This document shows positions 1 through 5,528 of a stretch of 5,528 nt of DNA, one piece after another. A program made the position numbers and the translations under genes. Under the pieces are notes generated by a model. The model was given only the letters and a program-made list of their open reading frames with translations. It was not told where the DNA came from and searched no databases. Each line of letters begins with the position of its first letter. The first letter of the stretch is position 1. The stretch lies in assembly GCA_009779205.1 (NCBI GenBank), contig WRER01000076.1:1-5528 (forward strand), read 5' to 3'. The DNA comes from Methanobacteriota archaeon. Its GTDB lineage: Archaea > Halobacteriota > Methanomicrobia > Methanomicrobiales > Methanospirillaceae.

Positions 1-204
1 AGCAGGTGTTATCCAAAAGGTGAAAAAATAGTGCACGGTCTCATCTAAATCTTTAAACCACGAAAAACACGAAAGTAAACCTGAAAACTCAACGTACTCT
101 TTCGTGGTTAATCTCATTTCTTCGGCGCGATTGAATAGGTATATATCTCGAAGTAAAGAATTTTGGTTGAAAACGAGTGCTAGCGAGGGTGCTGCGTATG
201 GCAT
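1..204 (-). CDS. Possible partial CDS leaving the window, unrecognised
   Basis: Reading the minus strand from an ATG at 204 gives 68 codons with no stop before the window edge, and the frame is open back to a TAA at 241-243. A second in-frame ATG is at 117. The predicted peptide is rich in Phe, Leu and Trp, for example LFNRAEEMRLTTKEYVEF around the second ATG, and ends near FFTFWITPA at the edge. I do not recognise a family. No Shine-Dalgarno sequence precedes either ATG, and the frame runs through the inverted repeat at 56-109, which argues against coding. About 80 open codons at this base composition is somewhat more than expected by chance. It could be the 5' end of a gene transcribed away from the ATPase gene, or it could be noncoding. 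Confidence 0.22.
   Translation of the reverse strand, partial: MPYAAPSLALVFNQNSLLRDIYLFNRAEEMRLTTKEYVEFSGLLSCFSWFKDLDETVHYFFTFWITPA
56..109. repeat. Inverted repeat AACCACGAAA / TTTCGTGGTT
   Basis: AACCACGAAA at 56-65 is the exact reverse complement of TTTCGTGGTT at 100-109, giving a 10-bp stem around a 34-base loop. A shifted copy, CACGAAAG at 68-75, also matches the complement of 99-106, so the left arm holds two tandem CACGAAA units that could pair alternately. No T-run follows, so it is not a classical intrinsic terminator. From memory, CACGAA-type tandem repeats recur between genes in many environmental genomes; I cannot test that here. Confidence 0.55.
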
Positions 205-291
205 TCGTTGAAAGTCATTTATTAATCTGTTGAGACATTGTTAATAATACAAATGGAGAAGTAAAATGCTGTCATATATGGAAGTAAATCA

Positions 292-320
292 TTGACAATT
301 TCGGAAGTGACTATTATAGT
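292..320 (+). promoter_or_regulatory. Sigma70-like promoter (TTGACA-17-TATAGT) for the ATPase gene
   Basis: TTGACA at 292-297 is an exact bacterial -35 consensus. It is followed after 17 bases by TATAGT at 315-320, a 5 of 6 match to TATAAT. Transcription would start near 327, leaving a leader of about 30 bases. The ATTATAGTAA stretch could instead serve as an archaeal TATA box, with a start near 340. The exact -35 with ideal spacing favours a bacterial-type promoter, perhaps carried in with the gene. Confidence 0.5.
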
Positions 321-341
321 AAATTAATTCCATTTTTGTTT

Positions 342-349
342 AAGGGGAG
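342..349 (+). promoter_or_regulatory. Strong Shine-Dalgarno site for the ATPase gene
   Basis: AAGGGGAG ends seven bases before the ATG at 357. It fixes that ATG as the start and is stronger than any site in front of the hem genes in this window. Confidence 0.75.
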
Positions 350-356
350 TTGAAGC

Positions 357-1622
357 ATGGAGCAAAAATATTTAAGCCGTATAGCGGACAGAGTTCTCGA
401 CACGGAGCTGGAAGCATCCGGCGCTGTGTTGATCGAAGGTCCTAAGTGGTGTGGCAAGACTCGGACAGCAGAAGAAAAAGCGAAAAGCGTTCTGTATATG
501 CAAGACCCCGACTATACCGCATCATATCTTAAAGCAGCCGACACGAAGCCGTCATTATTGCTTAAAGGGGAGACACCCCGCTTGATAGACGAATGGCAAA
601 TGGCTCCTGTCCTGTGGGATGCCGTCCGCTTTGCAGTAGATCAGCGGCGAAGTCGCGGACAGTTCATTCTGACTGGCTCTGCCGTTCCGAAGGATAATGC
701 CGTTCAACATACAGGAACCGGGCGTATTTCTCGGATGATGATGCGTCCTATGTCGCTGTTTGAATCGCTTGAATCTAACGGTTCGGTATCTTTAATGGAT
801 TTGTTCAATGGCATGACCAACGGCGAATGTATCTCCAACCTCACTATTGAAGAGTTGGTTTTTGCTCTGACGCGTGGAGGTTGGCCAGCATCGATTGGTG
901 AAAAAGAATCAATCGCCATGCGTCAAGTGTACGAATATGTGGATGCGATTATCAATATTGATGTATCCAGTGTAGATGGGGTGGAAAAAAGCCCGGCACG
1001 GGTTCGTGCATTAATGAGGTCATTGGCAAGAAATGTATCCACAACGGCAAGCATCTCCACGATTCAAGGTGATATTGCAAGTGATGAAGAGAGCATATCC
1101 GACAAGACGATATCATCCTACTTAAACGCGCTGCGGCGTATCTTCGTGGTGGAGGATCTGCCCGCATGGAGTCCGGCTATGCGTTCAAAAACCACTATTC
1201 GTACGTCACCGAAGCGCCATTTTGTTGATCCATCTATCGCAACCGCCGCTCTCCGGGCTACACCCGACAGTTTATTACAGGACTTCAATACATTCGGGTT
1301 ATTGTTTGAGTCATTATGTGTCCGGGATTTACGTGTCTACGCCCAAGCTATTGACGGTGAAGTGTTCCATTACCGTGATAGGAACGGTTTGGAAGCGGAC
1401 GCGGTCGTACACTTGAAAGATGGGCGCTGGGGTGCGGTTGAAGTCAAGATGGGAGCGAAGGAGATCGAAACTGCTGCTGAAAACTTAAAAACCCTGCGGG
1501 ATAAAGTCAATGTAGAAAAAATGAAAGAACCATCATTTCTGATGGTGCTGACCGCCACCGAATTGGGATACCGGCGAGAAGATGGGGTTTATATCACGCC
1601 TATCGGATGTTTGCGGGATTAA
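357..1622 (+). CDS. AAA family ATPase with C-terminal DUF4143 domain
   Basis: This 421-residue protein has the layout of the AAA_14/DUF4143 family, soluble ATPases usually 380-450 residues long. The N-terminal ATPase domain has a P-loop at residues 28-35 (GPKWCGKT), a Walker B-like RLIDEWQ at 75-81, and a strand ending in ILTGSA (104-109), typical of the family's sensor region. Arginines at 123 and 126 (GRISR) lie where the family keeps its conserved basic residues. The C-terminal part holds E318, ExD at 346-348 and VEVK at 361-364, resembling the core of a PD-(D/E)XK nuclease fold. Whether it cuts nucleic acid is unknown; the family has no established physiological role and is common in accessory regions of bacteria and methanogens. 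The gene stands alone, with its own promoter and a strong ribosome binding site. It uses GCG, CCG, ACG and CTG codons more freely than the hem genes, consistent with separate origin. Confidence 0.88.
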   Translation: MEQKYLSRIADRVLDTELEASGAVLIEGPKWCGKTRTAEEKAKSVLYMQDPDYTASYLKAADTKPSLLLKGETPRLIDEWQMAPVLWDAVRFAVDQRRSRGQFILTGSAVPKDNAVQHTGTGRISRMMMRPMSLFESLESNGSVSLMDLFNGMTNGECISNLTIEELVFALTRGGWPASIGEKESIAMRQVYEYVDAIINIDVSSVDGVEKSPARVRALMRSLARNVSTTASISTIQGDIASDEESISDKTISSYLNALRRIFVVEDLPAWSPAMRSKTTIRTSPKRHFVDPSIATAALRATPDSLLQDFNTFGLLFESLCVRDLRVYAQAIDGEVFHYRDRNGLEADAVVHLKDGRWGAVEVKMGAKEIETAAENLKTLRDKVNVEKMKEPSFLMVLTATELGYRREDGVYITPIGCLRD

Positions 1623-1629
1623 TATATCG

Positions 1630-1743
1630 TAGGACTTACGCAAAATTGCACGTTTGCAGATCATAAGACTTTATTAAGGCACTTTAATTAAGTATTTTAA
1701 GGTGGCAAAAGTTTAAGTTATGCTAACTTTTGCGTAACTCCTA
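1630..1743. mobile_element. MITE-like element with 16-bp terminal inverted repeats
   Basis: TAGGACTTACGCAAAA at 1630-1645 matches the reverse complement of 1728-1743 (TAGGAGTTACGCAAAA) at 15 of 16 positions. The unit is about 114 bp, AT-rich in the middle, with a TTAATTAA palindrome at 1684-1691, and has no room for a transposase. If the outer TA pairs (1630-1631 and 1742-1743) are a target duplication, the element is 110 bp from GGACTT to AACTCC. A TA duplication would fit mobilisation by an IS630/Tc1-mariner-type transposase; that is inference. It fills the gap between the convergent ATPase and DUF1697 genes and extends into the DUF1697 coding sequence. It might also act as a two-way transcription barrier. 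I cannot name a parent insertion sequence. Confidence 0.6.
1705..1733. repeat. Nested hairpin at the right end of the element
   Basis: GCAAAAGTT at 1705-1713 is the exact reverse complement of AACTTTTGC at 1725-1733, giving a 9-bp stem with an 11-base loop. It covers the stop codon of the DUF1697 gene. No clear T-run follows on either strand, so a terminator role is possible but not shown. Such sub-terminal palindromes are common in MITE ends. Confidence 0.5.
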
Positions 1744-2281
1744 TTTCACACAAAACTGCTAATTTTTTCGCGGTGTTCGCATTGCGTATGGTAACAGAAT
1801 TATATGCTTTTTTATTTTGTACGATTTTTGACCATCGTGTGCGAGAAAATGTCGCAATCGGCGCTGACCAGAAGATAATTTTGCCATAGCAGGTAACCAT
1901 TTCATATTCTGGCTTGACCTCACCAACCTGTTTACAAACCTCTTCCGCCGTCATGGGTGGAATGACAAACAGGACGTTATGCTTGGATTTTTTGTCATTA
2001 TCCCACCATTCCGGTGAATTTGATAGTGCTTCGTGGAGTTCGTCAGCGGTGATGATCCCAACTGTTATGGTCAAGCCAAAGTCTCTTTTTATCAGAGCTT
2101 CACAAGTTGCTTTGACGTCACATTCCTCTGAATCACTATCAAAAAGGATGTTCCCGCTATTGATGTAGGTTATGACATTTTTGAAACCTTGTTTTTCAAA
2201 GGCAACTTTCAATTCTGGCATGGCAATTTTGTTTTTTCCTCCTACATTTACGCCGCGCAACAGAGCGATGTATCGAGTCAT
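1718..2281 (-). CDS. DUF1697 domain-containing protein
   Basis: The 187-residue product matches the DUF1697 family, small soluble proteins of about 170-190 residues with no known function. Visible family features are ALLRGVNVGG at residues 6-15, MPEL at 21-24, TYINSGNILF at 38-47, a central LFVIPP (104-109), and the C-terminal TIRNANTAKKL (164-174). An in-frame ATG 42 bases upstream would add 14 basic residues. I chose 2281 because MTRYIALLRG is the usual family start and AAAGGTG lies nine bases ahead of it. The last seven residues (GVTQKLA) and the TAA come from the inverted repeat of the adjacent MITE-like element, so the native C-terminus was replaced, though the domain core is complete. 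The frameshifted DUF3795 gene lies 147 bases upstream in the same direction; the two may share a transcript. Confidence 0.87.
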   Translation of the reverse strand: MTRYIALLRGVNVGGKNKIAMPELKVAFEKQGFKNVITYINSGNILFDSDSEECDVKATCEALIKRDFGLTITVGIITADELHEALSNSPEWWDNDKKSKHNVLFVIPPMTAEEVCKQVGEVKPEYEMVTCYGKIIFWSAPIATFSRTRWSKIVQNKKAYNSVTIRNANTAKKLAVLCEIGVTQKLA

Positions 2282-2290
2282 ATAATCACT

Positions 2291-2297
2291 CACCTTT
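2291..2297 (-). promoter_or_regulatory. Ribosome binding site deciding the DUF1697 start
   Basis: Read on the minus strand, AAAGGTG ends nine bases before the ATG at 2281. No comparable site precedes the alternative upstream ATG at 2323. A TATAAAAG stretch about 20 bases further upstream (near 2311-2318) lies between the two candidate starts and could be the TATA box or -10 element, which also favours the shorter protein. Confidence 0.6.
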
Positions 2298-2428
2298 CTT
2301 TTAGCCCTGACTTTTATAGACATTGTACTTGTTTTTGGACGTGGAGCTGCAAAGGGAGGCGTTCAGATGCTAAGTGACAAACGCTGCATTACAATGCTCA
2401 CATTCGTCAAGAGAATAATGTATGATGA

Positions 2429-2690
2429 TTATGAAGCCCATTCTCTGCATTGTTCAATTCGTCTCCCATCATCGCCCTGCTCTTTGCCATATGAAAACTG
2501 TGTTAATACATCACATGGGAACTCAGAGCATTGCCCGCAATGCTCCTGTTGTTTTCCTTCACAACAAGCCTTAACTGGACAGACATCACCCCAAAATGGT
2601 TTTGTAATCGAAATACAGCCTTTACAATCCATGCTCTCCCGATAATCACACACTACAAAGTAAACCACATCTTGACTCAATTATTGACAT
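2429..2690 (-). pseudogene. DUF3795 cysteine-rich protein gene, frameshifted near its 5' end
   Basis: From a TTG at 2680 the open frame gives an 83-residue peptide whose last 73 residues fit DUF3795: CKGC, FWGDVCPVKACC, CGQCSEFPC and a C-terminal EQCREW. Its first ten residues do not fit the family. The proper N-terminus is in another frame: an ATG at 2690, six bases after AAAGG, reads MSIIESRCGLLCSV and then meets TGA at 2648-2646. Restoring two bases in the GTGTGTG tract (2647-2653) joins the frames into CGLLCSVCDYR, the family's CGLxCxxC start. The repaired protein is 87 residues with twelve cysteines (8, 12, 15, 23, 26, 38, 43, 44, 52, 55, 60, 82), suggesting metal or Fe-S binding, although the family's function is unknown. 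It could be a real mutation, a phase-variable repeat or a sequencing error. DUF1697 follows downstream in the same orientation. Confidence 0.8.
2647..2653 (-). repeat. GTGTGTG tract at the DUF3795 frameshift
   Basis: Seven bases of alternating G and T on the minus strand sit exactly where the two DUF3795 frames should join. Loss of one GT unit by slippage explains the break, because a nine-base tract would encode the expected Ser-Val-Cys. Confidence 0.6.
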
Positions 2691-2817
2691 ATCCTTCCTT
2701 TCCGTTTGTATTTTTTGCGTAACAAGGTAATAAGTAACTAATATGATCCGCTATTCATCCATCAAATGAAACCTTCTCTCCCTCCTCTATAATTACAAAA
2801 GAAGGTAACATGTACAT
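2691..2817. promoter_or_regulatory. Divergent promoter region between DUF3795 and hemB
   Basis: This 127-base gap separates the minus-strand accessory genes from the plus-strand hem operon. For hemB, TATAATTA at 2788-2795 is the best core-promoter candidate. As an archaeal TATA box it would start transcription near the ATG, giving an almost leaderless message; as a bacterial -10 it lacks a -35. GAAGGT at 2801-2806 is a possible ribosome binding site 11 bases before the hemB ATG, but it would be used only if transcription starts further upstream. On the minus strand AAAGGAAGG (2693-2701) precedes the DUF3795 ATG, and a weak TTGATG-16-TATTAG pair (2765 to 2738) could be its promoter. A copy of the MITE repeat core is also present. 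Confidence 0.4.
2713..2723. repeat. Third copy of the MITE inverted-repeat core
   Basis: TTTTGCGTAAC here is identical to 1728-1738 in the right-hand inverted repeat of the element at 1630-1743, in the same orientation. Outside these 11 bases the match fades: the outer TCCTA end is absent. It could be a decayed or solo repeat end, or chance in AT-rich DNA. Confidence 0.35.
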
Positions 2818-3831
2818 ATGAGCATGTTCCCAATAACACGAATGCGAAGATTACGGAGAACCATCATCCGCCCACTTGTACAGGAGACACACCTCCGCGT
2901 TGATGATCTGATCTGCCCCCTTTTTTTTGATGAAACAATAACTGCCCCCATCCTTATCCCATCAATGCCTGGACAGCATAGATATCCTGTCTCAATGGCA
3001 GGAGATATTGTACATAATCTTTTTTCAATAGGAATCCGTGCTATACTCCTTTTTGGGATTCCAAAGCATAAAGACAGTGTAGGAACATCGGCATATGATG
3101 AAAACGGTATTGTTCAGCGTGTTGTTCGAGAGATTAAAAAAGCAGTTCCAAACATGGTTGTTATCACTGATCTCTGTGCATGCGAGTACACAGATCATGG
3201 GCACTGCGGGATCTTAGAATCAGAATCAGCACATGCAATGAATGCAGCTGAACTTGACAATGATAAATCCCTCATCCTCATGGAAAAAATTGCCATCTCT
3301 CATGCACAGGCAGGAGCTGATATTGTTGCACCATCGTCCATGCTTGACGGAGTCGTACGCTCCATGAGAAGTGCACTAGATCGGGAAGGGTACTCAAAAG
3401 TCTGCATAATGGCATATTCCTCTAAATTTGCAAGTACTCTCTATGGTCCATTCAGAGATGCAGCTGATTCTGGGTACTCGTACGGAGATAGAAAAGGTTA
3501 TCAGGCACCAATCACGAACCGTCGCGAAGCATATCGTGAATCAGAACTGGATGCTCTTGAAGGAGCAGATTTCCTCATGGTCAAGCCAGCGGGATGGGCC
3601 GGCGACATCGTCTCTGACATCTGTGCATTCAATATTCCGGTTGTTGCATATCAGGTATCCGGGGAATATGCCATGATTATGGCGGCATGTGAAAGAGGCT
3701 GGCTTCAAAGAGAGGTCATTATGGAAAGTTTACTGAGCTTAAAGCGTGCTGGAGCCTCACTAATCATCACCTATTTTGCTGAAGAAGTCGCAAAGAGTAT
3801 GACTGGATGCTCAGATTATGACACCAACTAA
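2818..3831 (+). CDS. hemB: 5-Aminolevulinate dehydratase (porphobilinogen synthase)
   Basis: HemB is the cytosolic enzyme that condenses two 5-aminolevulinate molecules to porphobilinogen, the second common step of tetrapyrrole synthesis; the family usually acts as an octamer. The 337-residue protein is full length (family about 320-340). It begins with the usual [10 protein letters not shown]. It has the zinc-type triad C120, C122 and C130 in [13 protein letters not shown], and both active-site lysines: K203 ([15 protein letters not shown]) and the Schiff-base K256 (MVKPA). [12 protein letters not shown] (275-286) and ITYFAEEVA (317-325) are also typical. The stretch after K256 reads GWAGDIV where most homologues have a YLDII-like sequence, losing the usual tyrosine. 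The ATG at 2818 gives the standard N-terminus. An ATG at 2810 in another frame opens only a three-codon frame. The gene overlaps hemL by 14 bases. Confidence 0.96.
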   Translation: MSMFPITRMRRLRRTIIRPLVQETHLRVDDLICPLFFDETITAPILIPSMPGQHRYPVSMAGDIVHNLFSIGIRAILLFGIPKHKDSVGTSAYDENGIVQRVVREIKKAVPNMVVITDLCACEYTDHGHCGILESESAHAMNAAELDNDKSLILMEKIAISHAQAGADIVAPSSMLDGVVRSMRSALDREGYSKVCIMAYSSKFASTLYGPFRDAADSGYSYGDRKGYQAPITNRREAYRESELDALEGADFLMVKPAGWAGDIVSDICAFNIPVVAYQVSGEYAMIMAACERGWLQREVIMESLLSLKRAGASLIITYFAEEVAKSMTGCSDYDTN

Positions 3832-5104
3832 TAATACCAATACAAGTGAACAACTCTTTGAAACTGCAAAAACACTCCTTCCTGGAGGAGTCAGCAGTCC
3901 GGTACGTGCCATCAAGCCGTACCCATTTTATGTTGAATCTGCAAGCGGAGCGTATTTGAATACTGCAGACGGAACAACTCTGCTTGATTGCTGCCTTGGA
4001 TACGGACCTCTCCTGCTTGGACATGCACATCCAACAATACAAGAAGCTATCTCGAAGCAACTTGAAAAAGGATGGTTGTATGGTACTCCAACAGATCTTG
4101 AAATTGAGCTTGCAAAGCTGATAACTCGTGATTATAACAGCATTGATATGGTTCGATTCTGTTCATCCGGCTCTGAAGCAACCATGGCTGCACTTCGATT
4201 GGCACGTGGATATACAAACAAAAGTGACATTGTAAAAGTTGAAGGAGGATTTCATGGTGCACATGATTCTGTACTTATCAAAGCAGGATCCGGTGCAACA
4301 ACCATGGGTGTTCCGGATTCTGCAGGAGTAATTCCTGATGTCGCAGCTCACACACACTCTGTTGCATACAATGATGCAGAAGCATTAGAGTCATTGCTCT
4401 CAAAACAACCAGATATTGCAGCATATATCATCGAGCCAATCATGGGGAATATCGGCCCGATTCTTCCTGAAATTGGATACCTCATGGATGTTCGTGAGAT
4501 TACCGCTGCACATGATGTACTGTTAATCTTTGATGAAGTCATTACAGGGTATCGTATCGGACGCTCTGGTGCACAAGGCTACTATGGAGTACGTCCTGAT
4601 CTCACAACGCTTGGAAAAATCGTTGGAGGCGGACTTCCAATCGGAGTTTGTGGTGGAAAACGTGAGATTATGGAATGCATTGCGCCACAAGGGCCAGTAT
4701 ACAATGCAGGAACCTTCAATGGCCATCCACTCTCAATGGCCGGCGGTATTGCAACACTCAACTGGATCTTTGAGCATGAAACAATGTACTCAACTCTTGC
4801 CGGCCATACTCGAATGATTGCCAACACCATTGCAGACATCTCTGACCAACCAGGAACCTTTGTCAATATCGGCTCGATGTTCAAATATTTCTTCAGAGCA
4901 GAAGCTCCTCGAAACTATCGTGAAGCTAAAGAATGCAATACAGATGCATTTTCAAAACTCTACACTCACATGAACAGGAACGGAATTTTTATTCCTCCAT
5001 CACAGTTTGAAACAAACTTTCTCTCTTTCGCTCATTCCACACAAGATATTGAGAAAATATGCATGGAATATGAAACCAGTTTAAAGCAGGGTAGCCGTGT
5101 CTGA
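3818..5104 (+). CDS. hemL: Glutamate-1-semialdehyde 2,1-aminomutase
   Basis: HemL is a PLP enzyme that converts glutamate-1-semialdehyde to 5-aminolevulinate, the substrate of HemB, in the C5 pathway. At 428 residues it has normal length for this class-III aminotransferase-fold family. Visible features are [11 protein letters not shown] near the N-terminus (21-31), [15 protein letters not shown] (116-130) for PLP phosphate binding, [10 protein letters not shown] (237-246) with D239 contacting the cofactor ring nitrogen, the PLP lysine K267 in [28 protein letters not shown] (297-310), and [14 protein letters not shown] (393-406). No catalytic residue is missing. Its ATG lies inside the end of hemB, and only a weak GGATG-like site precedes it, so translation probably depends on ribosomes finishing hemB. 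hemC begins inside its last codons. Glutamyl-tRNA reductase (hemA), which supplies its unstable substrate, is not encoded in the window. Confidence 0.96.
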   Translation: MTPTNNTNTSEQLFETAKTLLPGGVSSPVRAIKPYPFYVESASGAYLNTADGTTLLDCCLGYGPLLLGHAHPTIQEAISKQLEKGWLYGTPTDLEIELAKLITRDYNSIDMVRFCSSGSEATMAALRLARGYTNKSDIVKVEGGFHGAHDSVLIKAGSGATTMGVPDSAGVIPDVAAHTHSVAYNDAEALESLLSKQPDIAAYIIEPIMGNIGPILPEIGYLMDVREITAAHDVLLIFDEVITGYRIGRSGAQGYYGVRPDLTTLGKIVGGGLPIGVCGGKREIMECIAPQGPVYNAGTFNGHPLSMAGGIATLNWIFEHETMYSTLAGHTRMIANTIADISDQPGTFVNIGSMFKYFFRAEAPRNYREAKECNTDAFSKLYTHMNRNGIFIPPSQFETNFLSFAHSTQDIEKICMEYETSLKQGSRV

Positions 5105-5528
5105 AAATACAGAATTACTCCTTCGTATTGGAACGCGAGGAAGTGCACTTGCAATGAGACAGACTGAGATTGTTCGCGATCTCCTCCTTCAAGAGCAGTC
5201 AGATTGCCGCATCTCTGAGCACATTATAAAAACAAAAGGAGATGTCGTGCAACAGTGCGACTTGCACCAGATCGGAGGCCAGGGGGTGTTTGTACGGGAG
5301 CTTGACGATGCCATCGTGCAAGGTGAGATCGACTGTGCAGTGCACAGTATGAAAGATATTCCAAGCATTCGCCCTCCAGAACTTACAACTGTTGCAGTAC
5401 TTCTACGAGATCCACCATATGACTTCTTAGCTCACTCGTGCGGAGAAGATGAAATTCAGATTATTGGAACCTCCAGTACCAGAAGGAAAGCCCAGACACT
5501 TCGACATTATCGTGAACATGCACAGAAT
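5097..5528 (+). CDS. hemC: Hydroxymethylbilane synthase, 5' part (porphobilinogen deaminase)
   Basis: HemC polymerises four porphobilinogens into hydroxymethylbilane using a dipyrromethane cofactor. The frame starts at GTG 5097, overlaps the hemL stop by eight bases, and stays open for 144 codons to the window end, about half of the usual 290-310 residues. Family motifs are [12 protein letters not shown] (11-22), KTKGD (45-49), [11 protein letters not shown] (59-69), the catalytic-site [10 protein letters not shown] (80-89) with D87 as the catalytic aspartate, and [10 protein letters not shown] (124-133), which binds the cofactor acetate and propionate groups. The usual IGGKG lysine is glutamine here, and GTSSLRR has Thr for Leu; both look tolerable. 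AGGGT at 5088-5092 is a modest ribosome binding site, so coupling to hemL is likely. The cofactor-carrying cysteine would lie in the missing C-terminal part. Confidence 0.95.
   Translation, partial: MSENTELLLRIGTRGSALAMRQTEIVRDLLLQEQSDCRISEHIIKTKGDVVQQCDLHQIGGQGVFVRELDDAIVQGEIDCAVHSMKDIPSIRPPELTTVAVLLRDPPYDFLAHSCGEDEIQIIGTSSTRRKAQTLRHYREHAQN

Larger units (their letters stand above)
1..356. other. Left-edge region with no recognised gene
   Basis: This stretch holds no gene I can name. Three things are visible: an inverted repeat at 56-109, a minus-strand reading frame that stays open from about 240 to the left edge, and a promoter plus ribosome binding site for the ATPase gene in the last 65 bases. 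The sequence is AT-rich, especially from 215 to 340, as expected of an intergenic promoter region. No terminator with a T-run, tRNA or CRISPR-like array is seen. Confidence 0.6.

Noticed and set aside
56..109. CRISPR repeat or intrinsic terminator
   Set aside because: There are only two CACGAAA units and one inverted copy, with no regular spacers. The hairpin has a 34-base loop and no T-run.
357..1622. Antitoxin or partner gene making the ATPase part of a toxin-antitoxin or defence pair
   Set aside because: No small gene sits beside it in the same direction within the window. The upstream gap holds only promoter-like sequence and the downstream gap is the MITE-like element.
2282..2323. Longer DUF1697 start at the upstream ATG (201 residues)
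   Set aside because: The extra 14 residues are basic and not typical of the family, no ribosome binding site precedes that ATG, and AAAGGTG is well placed for the ATG at 2281.
2367..2645. Plus-strand 92-codon frame with AAAGGGAGG eight bases before its ATG
   Set aside because: The Shine-Dalgarno match is good, but most of the frame is antisense to the clearly recognisable DUF3795 coding sequence. The peptide, rich in Cys, Ser and Pro, looks like a complement artefact. No family is recognised.
2429..2680. DUF3795 as an intact gene from TTG at 2680
   Set aside because: The first ten residues do not fit the family, while the missing CGLxCxxC start is found immediately upstream in another frame with a proper ATG and ribosome binding site.
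3767..4884. Several 64-100 codon minus-strand frames beneath hemL
   Set aside because: They are complements of a well-conserved enzyme gene, have no ribosome binding sites or recognisable domains, and overlap one another.

Overview
The window looks like part of a euryarchaeal, probably methanogen (Methanomicrobiales-like) chromosome. In its right half a tetrapyrrole operon sits next to a left half made of accessory genes. The archaeal assignment is an inference. It rests on the gene order hemB-hemL-hemC, with start and stop codons overlapping, and on the archaeal look of the three proteins. No rRNA, tRNA or other taxonomic marker is present.

Layout. Positions 1-356 hold no recognised gene. 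They contain a 10-bp inverted repeat (AACCACGAAA / TTTCGTGGTT), an unrecognised reading frame that leaves the window on the minus strand, and a well-formed TTGACA-17-TATAGT promoter followed by an AAGGGGAG ribosome binding site. These drive an AAA ATPase/DUF4143 protein (357-1622, +). Converging on it from the minus strand is a DUF1697 protein (1718-2281). Its last codons lie inside a ~110-bp MITE-like element with near-perfect 16-bp terminal inverted repeats (1630-1743). Upstream of DUF1697, in the same direction, is a cysteine-rich DUF3795 gene (2429-2690). It is broken by an apparent 2-nt loss in a short GT repeat, and its true N-terminus lies in another frame upstream of the apparent open frame. 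A third copy of the core of the element's inverted repeat lies at 2713-2723, at the edge of the accessory block.

From 2818 the plus strand carries hemB (5-aminolevulinate dehydratase), hemL (glutamate-1-semialdehyde aminotransferase) and the first half of hemC (hydroxymethylbilane synthase, cut by the window end). hemB and hemL overlap by 14 bp, and hemL and hemC by 8 bp, so they are almost certainly co-transcribed and translationally coupled. HemL makes 5-aminolevulinate, HemB condenses two molecules to porphobilinogen, and HemC joins four of these into hydroxymethylbilane. This is the route to uroporphyrinogen III and so to siroheme, cobamides, heme and, in methanogens, coenzyme F430. The glutamyl-tRNA reductase gene (hemA) that often precedes this set is not in the window. 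An accessory block lies where it might be expected.

I see no convincing new multi-gene system. The points most worth a second look are the repeat-bounded accessory block, the MITE that supplies the C-terminus of the DUF1697 protein, and the frameshifted DUF3795 gene.
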